Positions 8,756 to 17,893 are shown, counted from the stretch's first letter. The stretch is DNA of 64,000 nucleotides from Carboxylicivirga agarovorans (GCF_050589845.1 NZ_JBNGPA010000013.1:62001-126000), one strand, 5' to 3'. Notes: a model not told the origin generated them from the letters alone. Numbers and translations: made by a program.

Positions 8756-9482
8756 GATGTTTTAATACCCGGTGTGGAATATGTCCGTGACTGACGAGCT
8801 CAATCGGACAGTTATATGATTGTAATACCTCATTTGTAATTTTATTGGAGGGATGATAATGTAAGCCTCCATTGACGCAAGCAATGGTTTTTACCATCGA
8901 TGAAATTGTTCCCACATCATGTGATACCAATAGAATGGCCATTTCTTTGTTTAGCTCGCCAAGTAAGTTGTATAGATTGGCCTCAAAGGATTTATCAACG
9001 TAGGTATTAGGTTCGTCCAATATTAGCAAATTAGGATCACTGATCAATGCGCGACATAAAAATACCCGCTGCATTTGTCCTCCTGACAGTTCTCCAATAG
9101 ACACATTATGGCTATTTTCCAAGCCGATAAATTCCAGCAGTTTACTTACTTTATTGAGTAATTGTTTGTCCGGTCTTTTCCACCAGCTGTTTGCAGCATA
9201 AGTGCCAGAGAGAATAACATCTTTTATTGTTATTGGAAATTGCTTGTCTATGGTATTAACCTGTGGCAAATATCCGGTTTTTAGATGTTCATGTTTTATA
9301 ACTTTACCCGAAGCAGGCTTAAGCAGGTTCAATATTACTTTTAACAGCGTTGTTTTTCCACCGCCGTTAGGTCCGATCACCCCAATAAAATCACCGTCAA
9401 ATACCTCTAAATTGACATTGCTTAATACGACATTGTTGTCGTAGGAAGCTGTGATATTATTAAGTTGAATGAGTGCTTGCAT
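8742..9482 (-). CDS. znuC: Metal ABC transporter ATP-binding protein
   Basis: 246 residues. Walker A is GPNGGGKTT (~residues 37-45), the ABC signature is LSGGQMQR, Walker B is LLILDEP, and the switch histidine is in VSHD. It powers import of a divalent metal, likely zinc, with the permease encoded downstream (14-bp overlap) and the binding protein upstream (5-nt gap). The C-terminus carries several His residues (HGHIPHRVLKHHDHE) that might sense or bind metal, a feature seen in some Zn importers. Confidence 0.92.
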   Translation of the reverse strand: MQALIQLNNITASYDNNVVLSNVNLEVFDGDFIGVIGPNGGGKTTLLKVILNLLKPASGKVIKHEHLKTGYLPQVNTIDKQFPITIKDVILSGTYAANSWWKRPDKQLLNKVSKLLEFIGLENSHNVSIGELSGGQMQRVFLCRALISDPNLLILDEPNTYVDKSFEANLYNLLGELNKEMAILLVSHDVGTISSMVKTIACVNGGLHYHPSNKITNEVLQSYNCPIELVSHGHIPHRVLKHHDHE

Positions 9483-9487
9483 TTGCT

Positions 9488-10357
9488 TTATTGCTTCTCA
9501 AGTTGTGTGATAAAACGGTCCATCTCACTTTTCCATTGGTCCGACAGGGGATTAACCTGGGCAGTGACAGCTCCAATTTCATTGGCAATTACCACGGCAT
9601 TTGATTGATCAAACTCCTGTTGTATATAAATGGTTTTAATGCCTTTTTGTTTTGCTAGCTCTATGGTCGATTTCAATTTGGCAGGAGTAGGCGTTTTACC
9701 TTCAAACTCAATTGTAATCTGCTCAAAATTATAAGCTCTCGCCAAATAGGTATAGGCGGGGTGGAAGATCATAAATGTTAATCCCGGCTTTTCTGATTGC
9801 AGAAGGGTTAGCCGTTCATCCATTTCATCTACCTGACTGATAAATTGCTCATAATTTGTGCCTATCATTTCCTTATGCTCGGGAAATAATTCTGTCAGGT
9901 ATGATTTCAGGTTATGCATGATCAGTTTCACTTCTTTAGGTGAAGTCCAGGTATGTGGATCGATACCGCCAGTGCATACATGGTCATGGTCATGATGATG
10001 GTGTTCGCCCTGGATCATATCAATACCTTTGGATAGATCGAACCACTTCATTTCTTTACTGGCAGCAGTGATCCTGTCGCTCCACGTTGCTTCAAAACCA
10101 AGATGTCCCATTTTTATGTAGGCCAATGATTGCGATAGTTTCTTTATCTGCGCTGCTGATGGTGCATAACTGGCATGATCCGACCCTTGCGGGATCATTA
10201 CGTTGACCTCAATTGTGTCTCCCATCAATTGCTTGATAAAGTACTTTTGTGGTGCAATGCTGACAGAAATAATCTGCTTTGAAGTACTCTTCTTTTCAGT
10301 AGTGCAGGATGTAATCAGGACAAATCCGATAATAAGGAAGAAATATATGTTTTTCAT
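9488..10357 (-). CDS. znuA: Zinc-binding lipoprotein of metal ABC transporter
   Basis: 289 residues. It begins with a lipoprotein signal (FVLITSC) and belongs to the cluster A-I (ZnuA/TroA) family: VSIAPQKYFIKQLMGDTIEVNVMIP, GSDHASYAPS, GGIDPHTW and LTFMIFHPAYTYLARAY hold the expected metal-site histidines. Between the first two metal-site regions is a His/Asp loop (GEHHHHDHDHVC), typical of zinc-specific members and thought to help capture Zn. It captures metal in the periplasm and hands it to the permease. It is the first gene of a three-gene operon; its promoter and a palindromic operator lie 50-90 bp upstream. Confidence 0.93.
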   Translation of the reverse strand: MKNIYFFLIIGFVLITSCTTEKKSTSKQIISVSIAPQKYFIKQLMGDTIEVNVMIPQGSDHASYAPSAAQIKKLSQSLAYIKMGHLGFEATWSDRITAASKEMKWFDLSKGIDMIQGEHHHHDHDHVCTGGIDPHTWTSPKEVKLIMHNLKSYLTELFPEHKEMIGTNYEQFISQVDEMDERLTLLQSEKPGLTFMIFHPAYTYLARAYNFEQITIEFEGKTPTPAKLKSTIELAKQKGIKTIYIQQEFDQSNAVVIANEIGAVTAQVNPLSDQWKSEMDRFITQLEKQ

Positions 10358-10405
10358 GTATTTTCAGTTTAAAATAAATATAGCGTTCTGAATTTTTCAG
10401 AGCTG

Positions 10406-10446
10406 CAAAAGTACATGTTCAACAAGTATAATGCAACATTGTTGCA
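10406..10446 (-). promoter_or_regulatory. znuA promoter with palindromic operator
   Basis: On the minus strand a Bacteroidota-type -7 box TACTTTTG lies at 10406-10413, with TTG (10434-10436) 20 nt upstream as the -33 element. That TTG sits inside the perfect palindrome TGCAACATTGTTGCA (10432-10446, 7-bp arms around one T). A protein bound there would block RNA polymerase. Its place before a Zn importer suggests a Zur/Fur-family operator; this is inference and no regulator gene is in the window. Confidence 0.65.
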
Positions 10447-10469
10447 ATAAAATTAAGACATATTAGTCT

Positions 10470-11318
10470 TTAATGGATCTGACCAAATAACTGGAAAATA
10501 GTTTCGGTATATGTTTTGGAAACAGGAATTTCTATGGCAGGTTGGGAGTTAAGTTTGATACGTAAACCTTCCCTGGTGCGTTCAATTAATTTTACTTTCT
10601 GAAAATTAATCATATAGGAGCGATGACATCGAATGACTTCAAGTGGTTTAAGTGTGGATTCCAGTTGTTTGAGTGTATTGCGCAAAAGAAACTTTTCATG
10701 TTTTTGATGGTCAGAATAATGGATGGTGACATAATTATCAGCACCCTGTAAATACAGAAGGTCATCCAGTTTAATAGATAAACGCATTGTACCTTTTTCA
10801 TCTTTAAAGAGCACCATGCCGCTTGGTTCTGTTTTTTCTCCAACCCCTTCTGACATGGCTTCAAGCTTTTCTTTGTTGTCAATCCATGCAAAATAAAGCC
10901 AGGTAACGGTGTATGGTATTAAAAGAACTAAAGCTGTATTTTGTATGGAAACTTTAAAAGCTTCTTCAAAAGGTCGGCTATCGTGTAAGATAAATAGCTC
11001 GTAAAGTGTGTAAAATAGCGACATGCTCACTATCTCAATGGCAATCCATATAAAATAACTACCAATGGAAATATGTTTTCCTCTTTTGGCAGAATGGTAC
11101 ATAATAACACGACTGATGACAACAACAAGAACACCAGTCAGTATTACCAAACTTGAATAGAAGAGTAACTCTGTTTTCGAAATAGAAAACCAGTTACTAA
11201 CATTAAATGGATGGTAAATATTAATAAATACCAATGCAAAGGCAGCTGTAAAAAGAATAAGGCTGACAATGTTTTTCTTTTTTAGTAGAAACGATGGTAA
11301 TGCTTTACTTAAATCCAT
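10470..11318 (-). CDS. Membrane-bound LytTR-family transcriptional regulator
   Basis: 282 residues from the ATG at 11318; the frame also offers a GTG six codons earlier. The N-terminal half has about four membrane helices (IVSLILFTAAFALVFINIY, LLFYSSLVILTGVLVVVIS and two more). The C-terminal ~100 residues form a LytTR DNA-binding domain (DDLLYLQGADNYVTIHYSD, LRNTLKQLESTLKPLEVIRCHRSYMIN). There is no receiver domain, so it is not a classical two-component regulator; signals would have to come through the membrane part. It is encoded alone. The spacer to znuA is 112 bp, so it probably has its own promoter. Targets unknown. Confidence 0.88.
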   Translation of the reverse strand: MDLSKALPSFLLKKKNIVSLILFTAAFALVFINIYHPFNVSNWFSISKTELLFYSSLVILTGVLVVVISRVIMYHSAKRGKHISIGSYFIWIAIEIVSMSLFYTLYELFILHDSRPFEEAFKVSIQNTALVLLIPYTVTWLYFAWIDNKEKLEAMSEGVGEKTEPSGMVLFKDEKGTMRLSIKLDDLLYLQGADNYVTIHYSDHQKHEKFLLRNTLKQLESTLKPLEVIRCHRSYMINFQKVKLIERTREGLRIKLNSQPAIEIPVSKTYTETIFQLFGQIH

Positions 11319-11560
11319 AACAACATAAAGATGCACTAAAAACTTTAAAATTATAATATAATTGAAATGGTTTTTGTGTTAAGAGGTAATTATAGCGTCT
11401 GAAATTTCACCCCCAAATGAAGAATTTCACCCCACATTATAGGTTTTAGGCCCAATGGAGGCATGCAAATCACATTAAATTGCAGAATTATCAATTCTTG
11501 GTTTTGTTTGCATTCGAAGATGTCAATGAACAACAGATCATCGCTTATTTATGAAACTCC

Positions 11561-12691
11561 ATGAATTATTTTTTTCTATATCAAACTCTGAAGGCACAAT
11601 TTTCATCGGGAGCTGCCACACACTCTCCCGATGGAAGTGCTTTTGGCTTTTATACTCATGAGTTTCATTCAAGGTCTCAATCTCCTTTTAGCGGTGGAAT
11701 TACGTCACCATTTGACGTTGAGTTAACAAATAGTACTGAAAACAATAATTTCACTTACCCGATCTTTCATCCTGTCAAAGACAAACAGTCAGATGGATGT
11801 ATAATATTACTGCACGGACTTAATGAGCGCAGTTGGGAAAAATATTTACCCTGGGGATATCAATTGGCTAATTACACGCGTAAGACTGTCATTTTATTTC
11901 CAATTGCATATCACATGAACCGCTCACCAAAATCGTGGTGTGATCCAAGACAGATGACATCATTTGTTAAAGAGCGGCAACTGATAGTTCCTGAAGTCAG
12001 GAACCTGAGTGTAGCCAATGTCGCATTAAGTGAGAGGTTATCCAGGCATCCGGAGCGATTTCTCCTGTCGGGTTATCAGGCTGCCAATGATCTGTTGGAC
12101 CTGGTAGCATCAATAAAAGCGGGGGAGCATCGTTTTATTCAAAAGGATGCTCAGGTAGATTTTTTTGCGTACTCGATCGGCTCTTTTTTGTCACAGATTT
12201 TATTTATGGCCAATGGAGATAAGGAGTTGGCAAACAGCCGCTTGTTTATTTTCTGTGGAGGCAGTGTTTTTGAACATTGGCAGGGAGTATCAAAGTTTAT
12301 AATGGATAGCAGAGCATTTGAGCGCTTGCATGAATACTATAATAACAGAACAGATTTTAATAACACCGAAGTAAGCGATGTTATTAATCATACGGCTTTA
12401 GGACAATCATTTGTTGATATGTTGTCCACAAAGAATTTGAAAAAAAGAGGTGCAGTTTATTACTCTGCACTAAAAGATCGCATTACGACAGTGGTTTTGA
12501 AAAATGACACTGTGGCAATTGCCGGTAAAGTGAAACAAACATTAAAAGGGATGCGTGTAGATGAGTGGGATTTGAATTACAATTATTCGCACATCATGCC
12601 GTTCCCATTGCTTTCTAATAAATTGGTTACCCAGGTCAATGATGCTTTTGATAAATTGATGCTTCGGGCATCTTTGCTTTTTACAACTTAA
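11561..12691 (+). CDS. Alpha/beta hydrolase-fold protein (DUF6051-like)
   Basis: 376 residues. The segment GCIILLHGLNERSWEKYLPWG fits the first strand and oxyanion region of an alpha/beta hydrolase, and FFAYSIGSFLSQ carries the nucleophile elbow (A-x-S-x-G form). A later HIMPFP may supply the catalytic histidine. No signal peptide is visible, so it is probably cytoplasmic. I recall this Bacteroidota family as DUF6051 but cannot confirm it here. Substrate unknown; esterase or lipase-like activity is the plausible guess. An ATG at 11551 is in another frame that soon stops. Transcribed alone, ending at the shared terminator at 12711-12753. Confidence 0.8.
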   Translation: MNYFFLYQTLKAQFSSGAATHSPDGSAFGFYTHEFHSRSQSPFSGGITSPFDVELTNSTENNNFTYPIFHPVKDKQSDGCIILLHGLNERSWEKYLPWGYQLANYTRKTVILFPIAYHMNRSPKSWCDPRQMTSFVKERQLIVPEVRNLSVANVALSERLSRHPERFLLSGYQAANDLLDLVASIKAGEHRFIQKDAQVDFFAYSIGSFLSQILFMANGDKELANSRLFIFCGGSVFEHWQGVSKFIMDSRAFERLHEYYNNRTDFNNTEVSDVINHTALGQSFVDMLSTKNLKKRGAVYYSALKDRITTVVLKNDTVAIAGKVKQTLKGMRVDEWDLNYNYSHIMPFPLLSNKLVTQVNDAFDKLMLRASLLFTT

Positions 12692-12710
12692 GAGAATGGG
12701 ATTGGCCTGA

Positions 12711-12753
12711 AAAAAAAGGGTGATTGGTTAAACGTAACCATCACCCTTTTTTT
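12711..12753. terminator. Bidirectional terminator between convergent genes
   Basis: A-run, stem GGGTGATTGGTTA / TAACCATCACCC (one bulged T), loop AACG, then T-run. The symmetric A and T tracts serve both the hydrolase gene on the left and the transketolase gene on the right. Confidence 0.88.
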
Positions 12754-12775
12754 AGAATGTATATTAAGCGATTGC

Positions 12776-14800
12776 TTATTTCCCTAGCATTTCAGATACC
12801 TGGTTCAGAACATTTTCACCTGTAAAACCAAATTCCTTATCAAGAACAGTATAAGGTGCAGAATAACCGAAGTGATCCAAGCCCCAAACCTTACCGTTAG
12901 CTCCAACCAAGCCTTCTAAGGTAACAGGTAATCCGGCTGTCATACCAAAGCGAGCTGTTTCAGCAGGTAACACAGATGCCTGGTAGGCCTCATCCTGATT
13001 GCGGAATAAACCTTCAGAAATAACAGATACAACATTAACCTTTAATCCTTTCTGTTCGCGTAACAATTTTGCACCATCAACCAGTGTAGAAACTTCTGAA
13101 CCAGAAGCTAATAATACTACATCAGGTGTGTCTGCATCCTTTTCAACGATGTATGCACCTTTCTCAGCCTGAAGAGCCGTTTCATATGAGCTTTCCGGCA
13201 GGTTAGCGATATTCTGACGCGATAAGATCAAGGCTGTTGGAGTTTTGGTATTTTCCATTGCCATTTTCCATGCTACAGTACCCTCGTTCACATCTGCAGG
13301 ACGAAGCACTAACATACTGTTGTCGCCGTGGTGGTTCTTTAATTTCTCAAGTAAACGTATTTGCGCTTCCTGCTCAATTGGCTGGTGAGTAGGACCGTCT
13401 TCTCCAACACGGAATGCATCATGCGTCCACACGTACTTAACAGGCAACTGCATTAAGGCAGCCATACGTGCAGCAGGTTTCATGTAATCAGAGAATACAA
13501 AGAAAGTACCGCAGGCAGCAATGACACCACCGTGCAATGCCATACCATTGGCAATAGCACCCATGGTTAACTCAGCAACGCCAATCTGTAAGAAGGCACC
13601 TGAGAAATCACCTTTTTTGAATACAGTAGTTTTCTTTAAGAAACCATCTGTTTTATCTGAATTAGCTAAATCGGCTGACATGACGATCATGTTTTCAACC
13701 TGCTCAGCTAAAGTACCTAATACGGTTGCAGAAGCAGCACGGGTAGCCGCACCGGCTTTTTGCTCAATGGCTGAATAGTCAATGTTGGTTTCGCCTGAGA
13801 TAAATTTAGCAAGTTTTACAGCTAATTCAGGATTAGCTTTGGCCCATTCAACTTCTTCAGCTTTTTTGTCTGCCACATAAGCAGTTTTGGCCTTATGACA
13901 TTCGGCATATAGTTCAGCAACTTCAGCAAAGATCTGGAATGGATTCTCAGCATCTCCACCAAGGTTTTTGATCGTGTCTGCAAATGATGCACCTGCAGCA
14001 CTCAATGGCTGACCGTGTGTTGATACCATTTTTTCAAATGAATCACCGGCATCAGTTACTGCGCCTTTACCCATTATTGTTTTACCAATAATCAGGAATG
14101 GCTTTTCAGTTTCCGCGTTTGCAGCATCCAGAGCTTTGCGGATCTGATCATGGTCGTTACCATCGATTGTCATGGTAGCCCAACCCCAGGCTTCGTATTT
14201 CTTCGCTGTATCTTCAATCGTTACATCATCAGTAACAGTTGAAAGCTGAATGTCATTTGAATCATAGAACATAACAAGGTTGCTTAAGCCTAGGTGACCA
14301 GCAATTCGTCCTGCTCCCTGTGAAATTTCTTCCTGAATACCACCATCAGAAATGAAGGTATACGTTTTGTGAGCCATCCACTCACCAAAGCGAGCAACTA
14401 AGAAACGCTCTGCAATAGCAGCTCCAACAGCCATTACATGACCTTGTCCAAGAGGACCTGATGTATTTTCCACACCTCTTGGAAAATCAACTTCCGGGTG
14501 ACCAGGTGTCGGGCTTCCCCACTGGCGGAAGTTAGCCAGATCTTCAAGACTGTAAGTACCGGTTAAAGCTAATCCGGCATACAACATTGGAGACATGTGG
14601 CCTGGGTCAAGGAAAAAACGGTCGCGGTTAAACCAGGTACGGTCTGCAGGGTCATAGTTCAGGTATTCCGAAAACAATACATGCATAAAATCTGCTCCAC
14701 CCATAGCACCACCCGGGTGACCTGATTTTGCTTTTTCAACCATTGCGGCTGATAAAATCCTAATGTTGTCGGCTGCCAACTTTGAAATGTTCTTGTCCAT
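12776..14800 (-). CDS. tkt: Transketolase
   Basis: 674 residues, full family length. The N-terminus has the usual Tkt pattern (ADNIRILSAAMVEKAKSGHPGGAMGGAD) and the phosphate/ThDP loop GHMSPMLYAGLAL; the ThDP motif appears as ISDGGIQEE, close to the GDG...N form, with SNLVMFYDSNDIQL after it. The middle (pyrimidine-binding) domain has THDAFRVGEDGPTHQPIEQ. The enzyme moves two-carbon units between sugar phosphates in the non-oxidative pentose phosphate pathway. Monocistronic by context, with a terminator on its 3' side and a structured leader on its 5' side. Note IQEE where many transketolases have CxEG or MQEG. Confidence 0.95.
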   Translation of the reverse strand: MDKNISKLAADNIRILSAAMVEKAKSGHPGGAMGGADFMHVLFSEYLNYDPADRTWFNRDRFFLDPGHMSPMLYAGLALTGTYSLEDLANFRQWGSPTPGHPEVDFPRGVENTSGPLGQGHVMAVGAAIAERFLVARFGEWMAHKTYTFISDGGIQEEISQGAGRIAGHLGLSNLVMFYDSNDIQLSTVTDDVTIEDTAKKYEAWGWATMTIDGNDHDQIRKALDAANAETEKPFLIIGKTIMGKGAVTDAGDSFEKMVSTHGQPLSAAGASFADTIKNLGGDAENPFQIFAEVAELYAECHKAKTAYVADKKAEEVEWAKANPELAVKLAKFISGETNIDYSAIEQKAGAATRAASATVLGTLAEQVENMIVMSADLANSDKTDGFLKKTTVFKKGDFSGAFLQIGVAELTMGAIANGMALHGGVIAACGTFFVFSDYMKPAARMAALMQLPVKYVWTHDAFRVGEDGPTHQPIEQEAQIRLLEKLKNHHGDNSMLVLRPADVNEGTVAWKMAMENTKTPTALILSRQNIANLPESSYETALQAEKGAYIVEKDADTPDVVLLASGSEVSTLVDGAKLLREQKGLKVNVVSVISEGLFRNQDEAYQASVLPAETARFGMTAGLPVTLEGLVGANGKVWGLDHFGYSAPYTVLDKEFGFTGENVLNQVSEMLGK

Positions 14801-14825
14801 TACGTTTTTAAAATTTTTAAAATTT

Positions 14826-14883
14826 CATACAGTTCATGCTGTATGGAACTCGCTTATTAGCCCGGAATGAACCAGGCTAATAA
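14826..14883 (-). promoter_or_regulatory. Two stem-loops in the tkt 5' leader
   Basis: CATACAG/CTGTATG (14826-14832, 14839-14845) and TTATTAGCC/GGCTAATAA (14854-14862, 14875-14883) are perfect inverted repeats between the candidate promoter and the tkt start. Neither is followed by a clear T-run. They could stabilise the mRNA or act as a control element; no known riboswitch is recognised. Confidence 0.4.
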
Positions 14884-14950
14884 ACAGGTTTCTATTGTTG
14901 TTAATTTACCCGGTAAATACACAACAGTAGAACAGTCTTCAAACTGTGCG

Positions 14951-14958
14951 CAAAAATA
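14951..14958 (-). promoter_or_regulatory. Candidate tkt promoter (-7 box TATTTTTG)
   Basis: Matches TAnnTTTG on the minus strand, ~150 nt before the tkt start. No clear TTG is at -33, so support is modest. Confidence 0.4.
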
Positions 14959-15148
14959 CACTTTTTTCTATAGCAGATAAATTTTAATGGACATGACTTT
15001 TATTGTTTTTTCCTGATTTGCTATCTATTATGAATTATGTTGAGGAAAAATGTTTTGTACTTAAACGCGATTGTATTTAAACAACAACATGGCACAGGCT
15101 GGTTTTCATATATGTCATGCTGGGAGTGAAATACCGCCGGCTTATTAT

Positions 15149-15156
15149 TAGCTTTG
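15149..15156 (+). promoter_or_regulatory. Candidate pdxB promoter (-7 box TAGCTTTG)
   Basis: Matches the Bacteroidota TAnnTTTG element 22 bp before the pdxB ATG. No clear TTG element is seen at -33. Confidence 0.5.
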
Positions 15157-15178
15157 TGTTTAATTAGATCATAATGAT

Positions 15179-16315
15179 ATGTTGAAAATTGTAGCCGATA
15201 ATAAAATACCGTTTCTTAAAGGTGCTCTTGAGCCTTATGCCCAGGTTCATTATTTGCCCGGAGCTGAAATTAACAATGAAGTATTGAAAGATGCAGATGC
15301 ACTTGTTACCCGCACCCGTACAAAATGTAATGCGTCATCCTTAGCTGACACAAAGGTTAAAATAATTACCTCGGCTACCATTGGCTTCGACCATATTGAT
15401 ACAGAGTGGTGTGAACAAAATAATATTAGCTGGACAAATGCTCCGGGATGTAACTCAGAATCTGTAAAGCAATATGTTGGAGCTGTACTGGCTTTACTGG
15501 TTGACGAGAAAGGATGGCGATTGGCTGGTAAATCTATTGCGGTAGTGGGTGTTGGTAATGTAGGAAGTAAAGTGTCAGAAATGGCCAGAGCCATTGGTAT
15601 GACCGTTTATGAAGTGGATCCGCCACGCGCCATAGTTGAGAAAAACAAAAGGTTTTATACGCTTGATGAGGTGGTAGATAAGGCTGATATTATTACATTT
15701 CATACTCCCCTGACCAGGACAGGTGAAGATAAAACTTTCCACTTATGCGATCAGGCTTTACTTTCTAATATGAAAAAGAACACCATCATTATTAACTCAT
15801 CACGGGGAGAGGTAGTTGACGGCAAGTCATTAAAACAGGCCTTACAAAAAGATTTAATAGGAGGAGCCGTTCTGGATGTATGGGAACATGAGCCTTCAAT
15901 CGACAGTGAACTGCTGGAAATGGTATGGATTGGCACACCACATATAGCGGGTTATTCGCAGGACGGTAAAGCCAATGGAACTCAAATGAGTGTGCAGGCC
16001 ATCAGTCGATTTTTCAAGCTGGGTATCGATGATTGGGAGGCGACGGGAATACCGCAAGCAAAAGAACCGACAATTACCATTGATGCCGGGGGGTGCACGA
16101 AGGAAGAGGTACTGGCAAAGGCAATATTACATTCTTACCCATTAAAAAGCGATGATGCGGATTTACGCTCTGATCTGGGGCGATTTGAATATTTACGCGG
16201 TGCTTATCCTGTCCGCAGGGAATTTCAGGCTTATGCTGTCAGGTTACTTAAGGGAAATGCCGGATTAAAAGATACCTTGCTAAAGATAGGATTCTCAAGG
16301 GTGGACACTGTATAG
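15179..16315 (+). CDS. pdxB: 4-phosphoerythronate dehydrogenase
   Basis: 378 residues, the normal length for PdxB. It belongs to the D-2-hydroxyacid dehydrogenase superfamily: N-terminal substrate domain (LVTRTRTKCN, TSATIGFDHID), Rossmann motif GVGNVGSKV, catalytic Arg in INSSRGEVVDG, and His in TPHIAGYSQDGKANGTQ. The last ~90 residues are the PdxB-specific dimerisation extension. It oxidises 4-phosphoerythronate in the DXP-dependent pyridoxal phosphate route, in the cytoplasm. Transketolase, encoded divergently next door, can make the erythrose 4-phosphate that feeds this route, so the pairing makes metabolic sense. Ends near the hairpin at 16336-16361. Confidence 0.93.
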   Translation: MLKIVADNKIPFLKGALEPYAQVHYLPGAEINNEVLKDADALVTRTRTKCNASSLADTKVKIITSATIGFDHIDTEWCEQNNISWTNAPGCNSESVKQYVGAVLALLVDEKGWRLAGKSIAVVGVGNVGSKVSEMARAIGMTVYEVDPPRAIVEKNKRFYTLDEVVDKADIITFHTPLTRTGEDKTFHLCDQALLSNMKKNTIIINSSRGEVVDGKSLKQALQKDLIGGAVLDVWEHEPSIDSELLEMVWIGTPHIAGYSQDGKANGTQMSVQAISRFFKLGIDDWEATGIPQAKEPTITIDAGGCTKEEVLAKAILHSYPLKSDDADLRSDLGRFEYLRGAYPVRREFQAYAVRLLKGNAGLKDTLLKIGFSRVDTV

Positions 16316-16335
16316 GAGATTCGCAAATATACAAA

Positions 16336-16361
16336 GCGACCGGGCAATGATTCCCGGTCGC
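16336..16361. terminator. Terminator-like hairpin between convergent genes
   Basis: Perfect 9-bp arms GCGACCGGG / CCCGGTCGC around CAATGATT, 20 bp past the pdxB stop. There is no strong T-run on the plus strand; the minus-strand downstream side is moderately T-rich, which fits the convergent gene at 16393-17739. Confidence 0.5.
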
Positions 16362-16392
16362 CTGACAAAATCCAGATATTGATTGGGTAATT

Positions 16393-17739
16393 TTAAACCT
16401 TACTTAGCTTTAAATTGTGAACATTGACAAACTCTTTTATGGCCTCTGTCATTGTTGGCTGACCAATTTCCTGAAGGTCGTAATAAACACGTGTGTTTGG
16501 TTTATTTATTTCAACCACTCTGTTTAAATCAATAGGAGTACCAATTATAACAGAATCACAAGGTACATTGTCAATGGTTGCCTGCAGATCTTTAACCTGT
16601 TCATCGCCATAACCCATTGCAGGTAATAAAGTACCAATGTTTGGATAAATGCGATAGGTTTCAGCTAACTTCCCAACTGCATAGTCGCGTGGGTCAATTA
16701 TCTCTTTGGCGCCGAATTTATTGGCAGCCACAGTTCCGGCACCAATCTTCATCTCACCATGTGTCAGTGTTGGACCATCTTCTATAACCAATACCCTTTT
16801 ACCTTTAATGGCTGATATATCATCGACCTTTATTGGTGAAGCACCATCGATAACAGTAGCGCCCGGATTAGCAGCAGCAATATTGGCTCTTAACTGGTTA
16901 ATGTCTTCAGGTGCCGCACTATCCATTTTGTTAATGACGATGATATCGGCCATGCGGAGGTTTACTTCACCTGGATAATAGCTCAACTCATGGTTAACAC
17001 GGTGTGGATCGGCTACTGTTATTAATAAATCAGGTTTGTAAAAAGAAAAGTCGTTGTTTCCGCCGTCCCATAATATTACATCACAACCATCCGGATCATT
17101 CTCTGCAGCATCAATAATGGCTTGATAATCAACTCCAGCGTAAATCACGTTTCCACGAACGACATGTGGCTCGTATTCTTCCATCTCTTCAATGGTACAT
17201 TTGTGAAATGCCAAATCATCAACACTGGCAAATCGCTGAACTTTTTGCTTAACCAGATCACCATAAGGCATTGGATGACGAATGGCAACTACCTTCAGTC
17301 CCTGCTCCATTAATAATTCAATGACACGACGTGATGTTTGACTTTTTCCACAGCCTGTGCGAGTGGCACAAACGGCAATAACTGGTTTATTGCTCTTTAT
17401 TTGCGTATCGTTAGGTCCAAGTAGCATAAATGAAGCACCTGCCGCGTTTACACGGGCCGATAAGTTCATAACACGATTATATGGTACATCACTGTATGAG
17501 AATACACAAACATCAGCTTCTTTCTCAATAATCAGTTTTTCCAGATCATCTTCGGCAAAGATCGGAATGCCTTCCGGGTAAAGTGAACCCGCTAGTTCTG
17601 CAGGGTATTTTCGCCCGTCTATATCAGGAATCTGGGCAGCCGTAAATGCGACTACTTTGTAATCCTGGTTATCTCTGAAAAAGGTGTTGAAATTGTGAAA
17701 GTCTCTACCGGCTGCACCGATAATAATAGCTTTTTGCAT
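16393..17739 (-). CDS. Cyclic 2,3-diphosphoglycerate synthase-like P-loop protein
   Basis: 448 residues from the ATG at 17739 (MQKAIIIGAAGRDFHNFNTF); the frame extends 15 codons upstream without family-like sequence. An N-terminal Rossmann-like part is followed by a P-loop (VCATRTGCGKSQTSRRV) and a nucleotide-binding region with VILWDGGNNDFSF and IIVINKMDSA (NKxD motif). The family name comes from the methanogen enzyme that makes cyclic 2,3-diphosphoglycerate from 2,3-bisphosphoglycerate and ATP. Whether bacterial members make that solute is not settled, so treat the call as family membership. Transcribed alone; convergent with pdxB. Confidence 0.82.
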   Translation of the reverse strand: MQKAIIIGAAGRDFHNFNTFFRDNQDYKVVAFTAAQIPDIDGRKYPAELAGSLYPEGIPIFAEDDLEKLIIEKEADVCVFSYSDVPYNRVMNLSARVNAAGASFMLLGPNDTQIKSNKPVIAVCATRTGCGKSQTSRRVIELLMEQGLKVVAIRHPMPYGDLVKQKVQRFASVDDLAFHKCTIEEMEEYEPHVVRGNVIYAGVDYQAIIDAAENDPDGCDVILWDGGNNDFSFYKPDLLITVADPHRVNHELSYYPGEVNLRMADIIVINKMDSAAPEDINQLRANIAAANPGATVIDGASPIKVDDISAIKGKRVLVIEDGPTLTHGEMKIGAGTVAANKFGAKEIIDPRDYAVGKLAETYRIYPNIGTLLPAMGYGDEQVKDLQATIDNVPCDSVIIGTPIDLNRVVEINKPNTRVYYDLQEIGQPTMTEAIKEFVNVHNLKLSKV

Positions 17740-17893
17740 AATTCTGTTGATTTGGTTAGTAAATAATAGGTGTTGGGTCCTCAATTGAGGTTTCTATAAA
17801 AATACCTGATGGAATTCTAAAAGACTAATTAATTGAACATGTTAAGAAACAGGATGTTATTATTGACATTAAGATGTTTATAAAGTATTTTTA

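Larger units (their letters stand above)
14801..15178. other. 378-bp divergent spacer between tkt and pdxB
   Basis: No gene. It holds two stem-loops in the probable tkt leader (14826-14845 and 14854-14883), a candidate tkt promoter at 14951-14958 on the minus strand, and a candidate pdxB promoter at 15149-15156 on the plus strand. The part from 14960 to 15145 is AT-rich with nothing recognisable. Confidence 0.5.
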
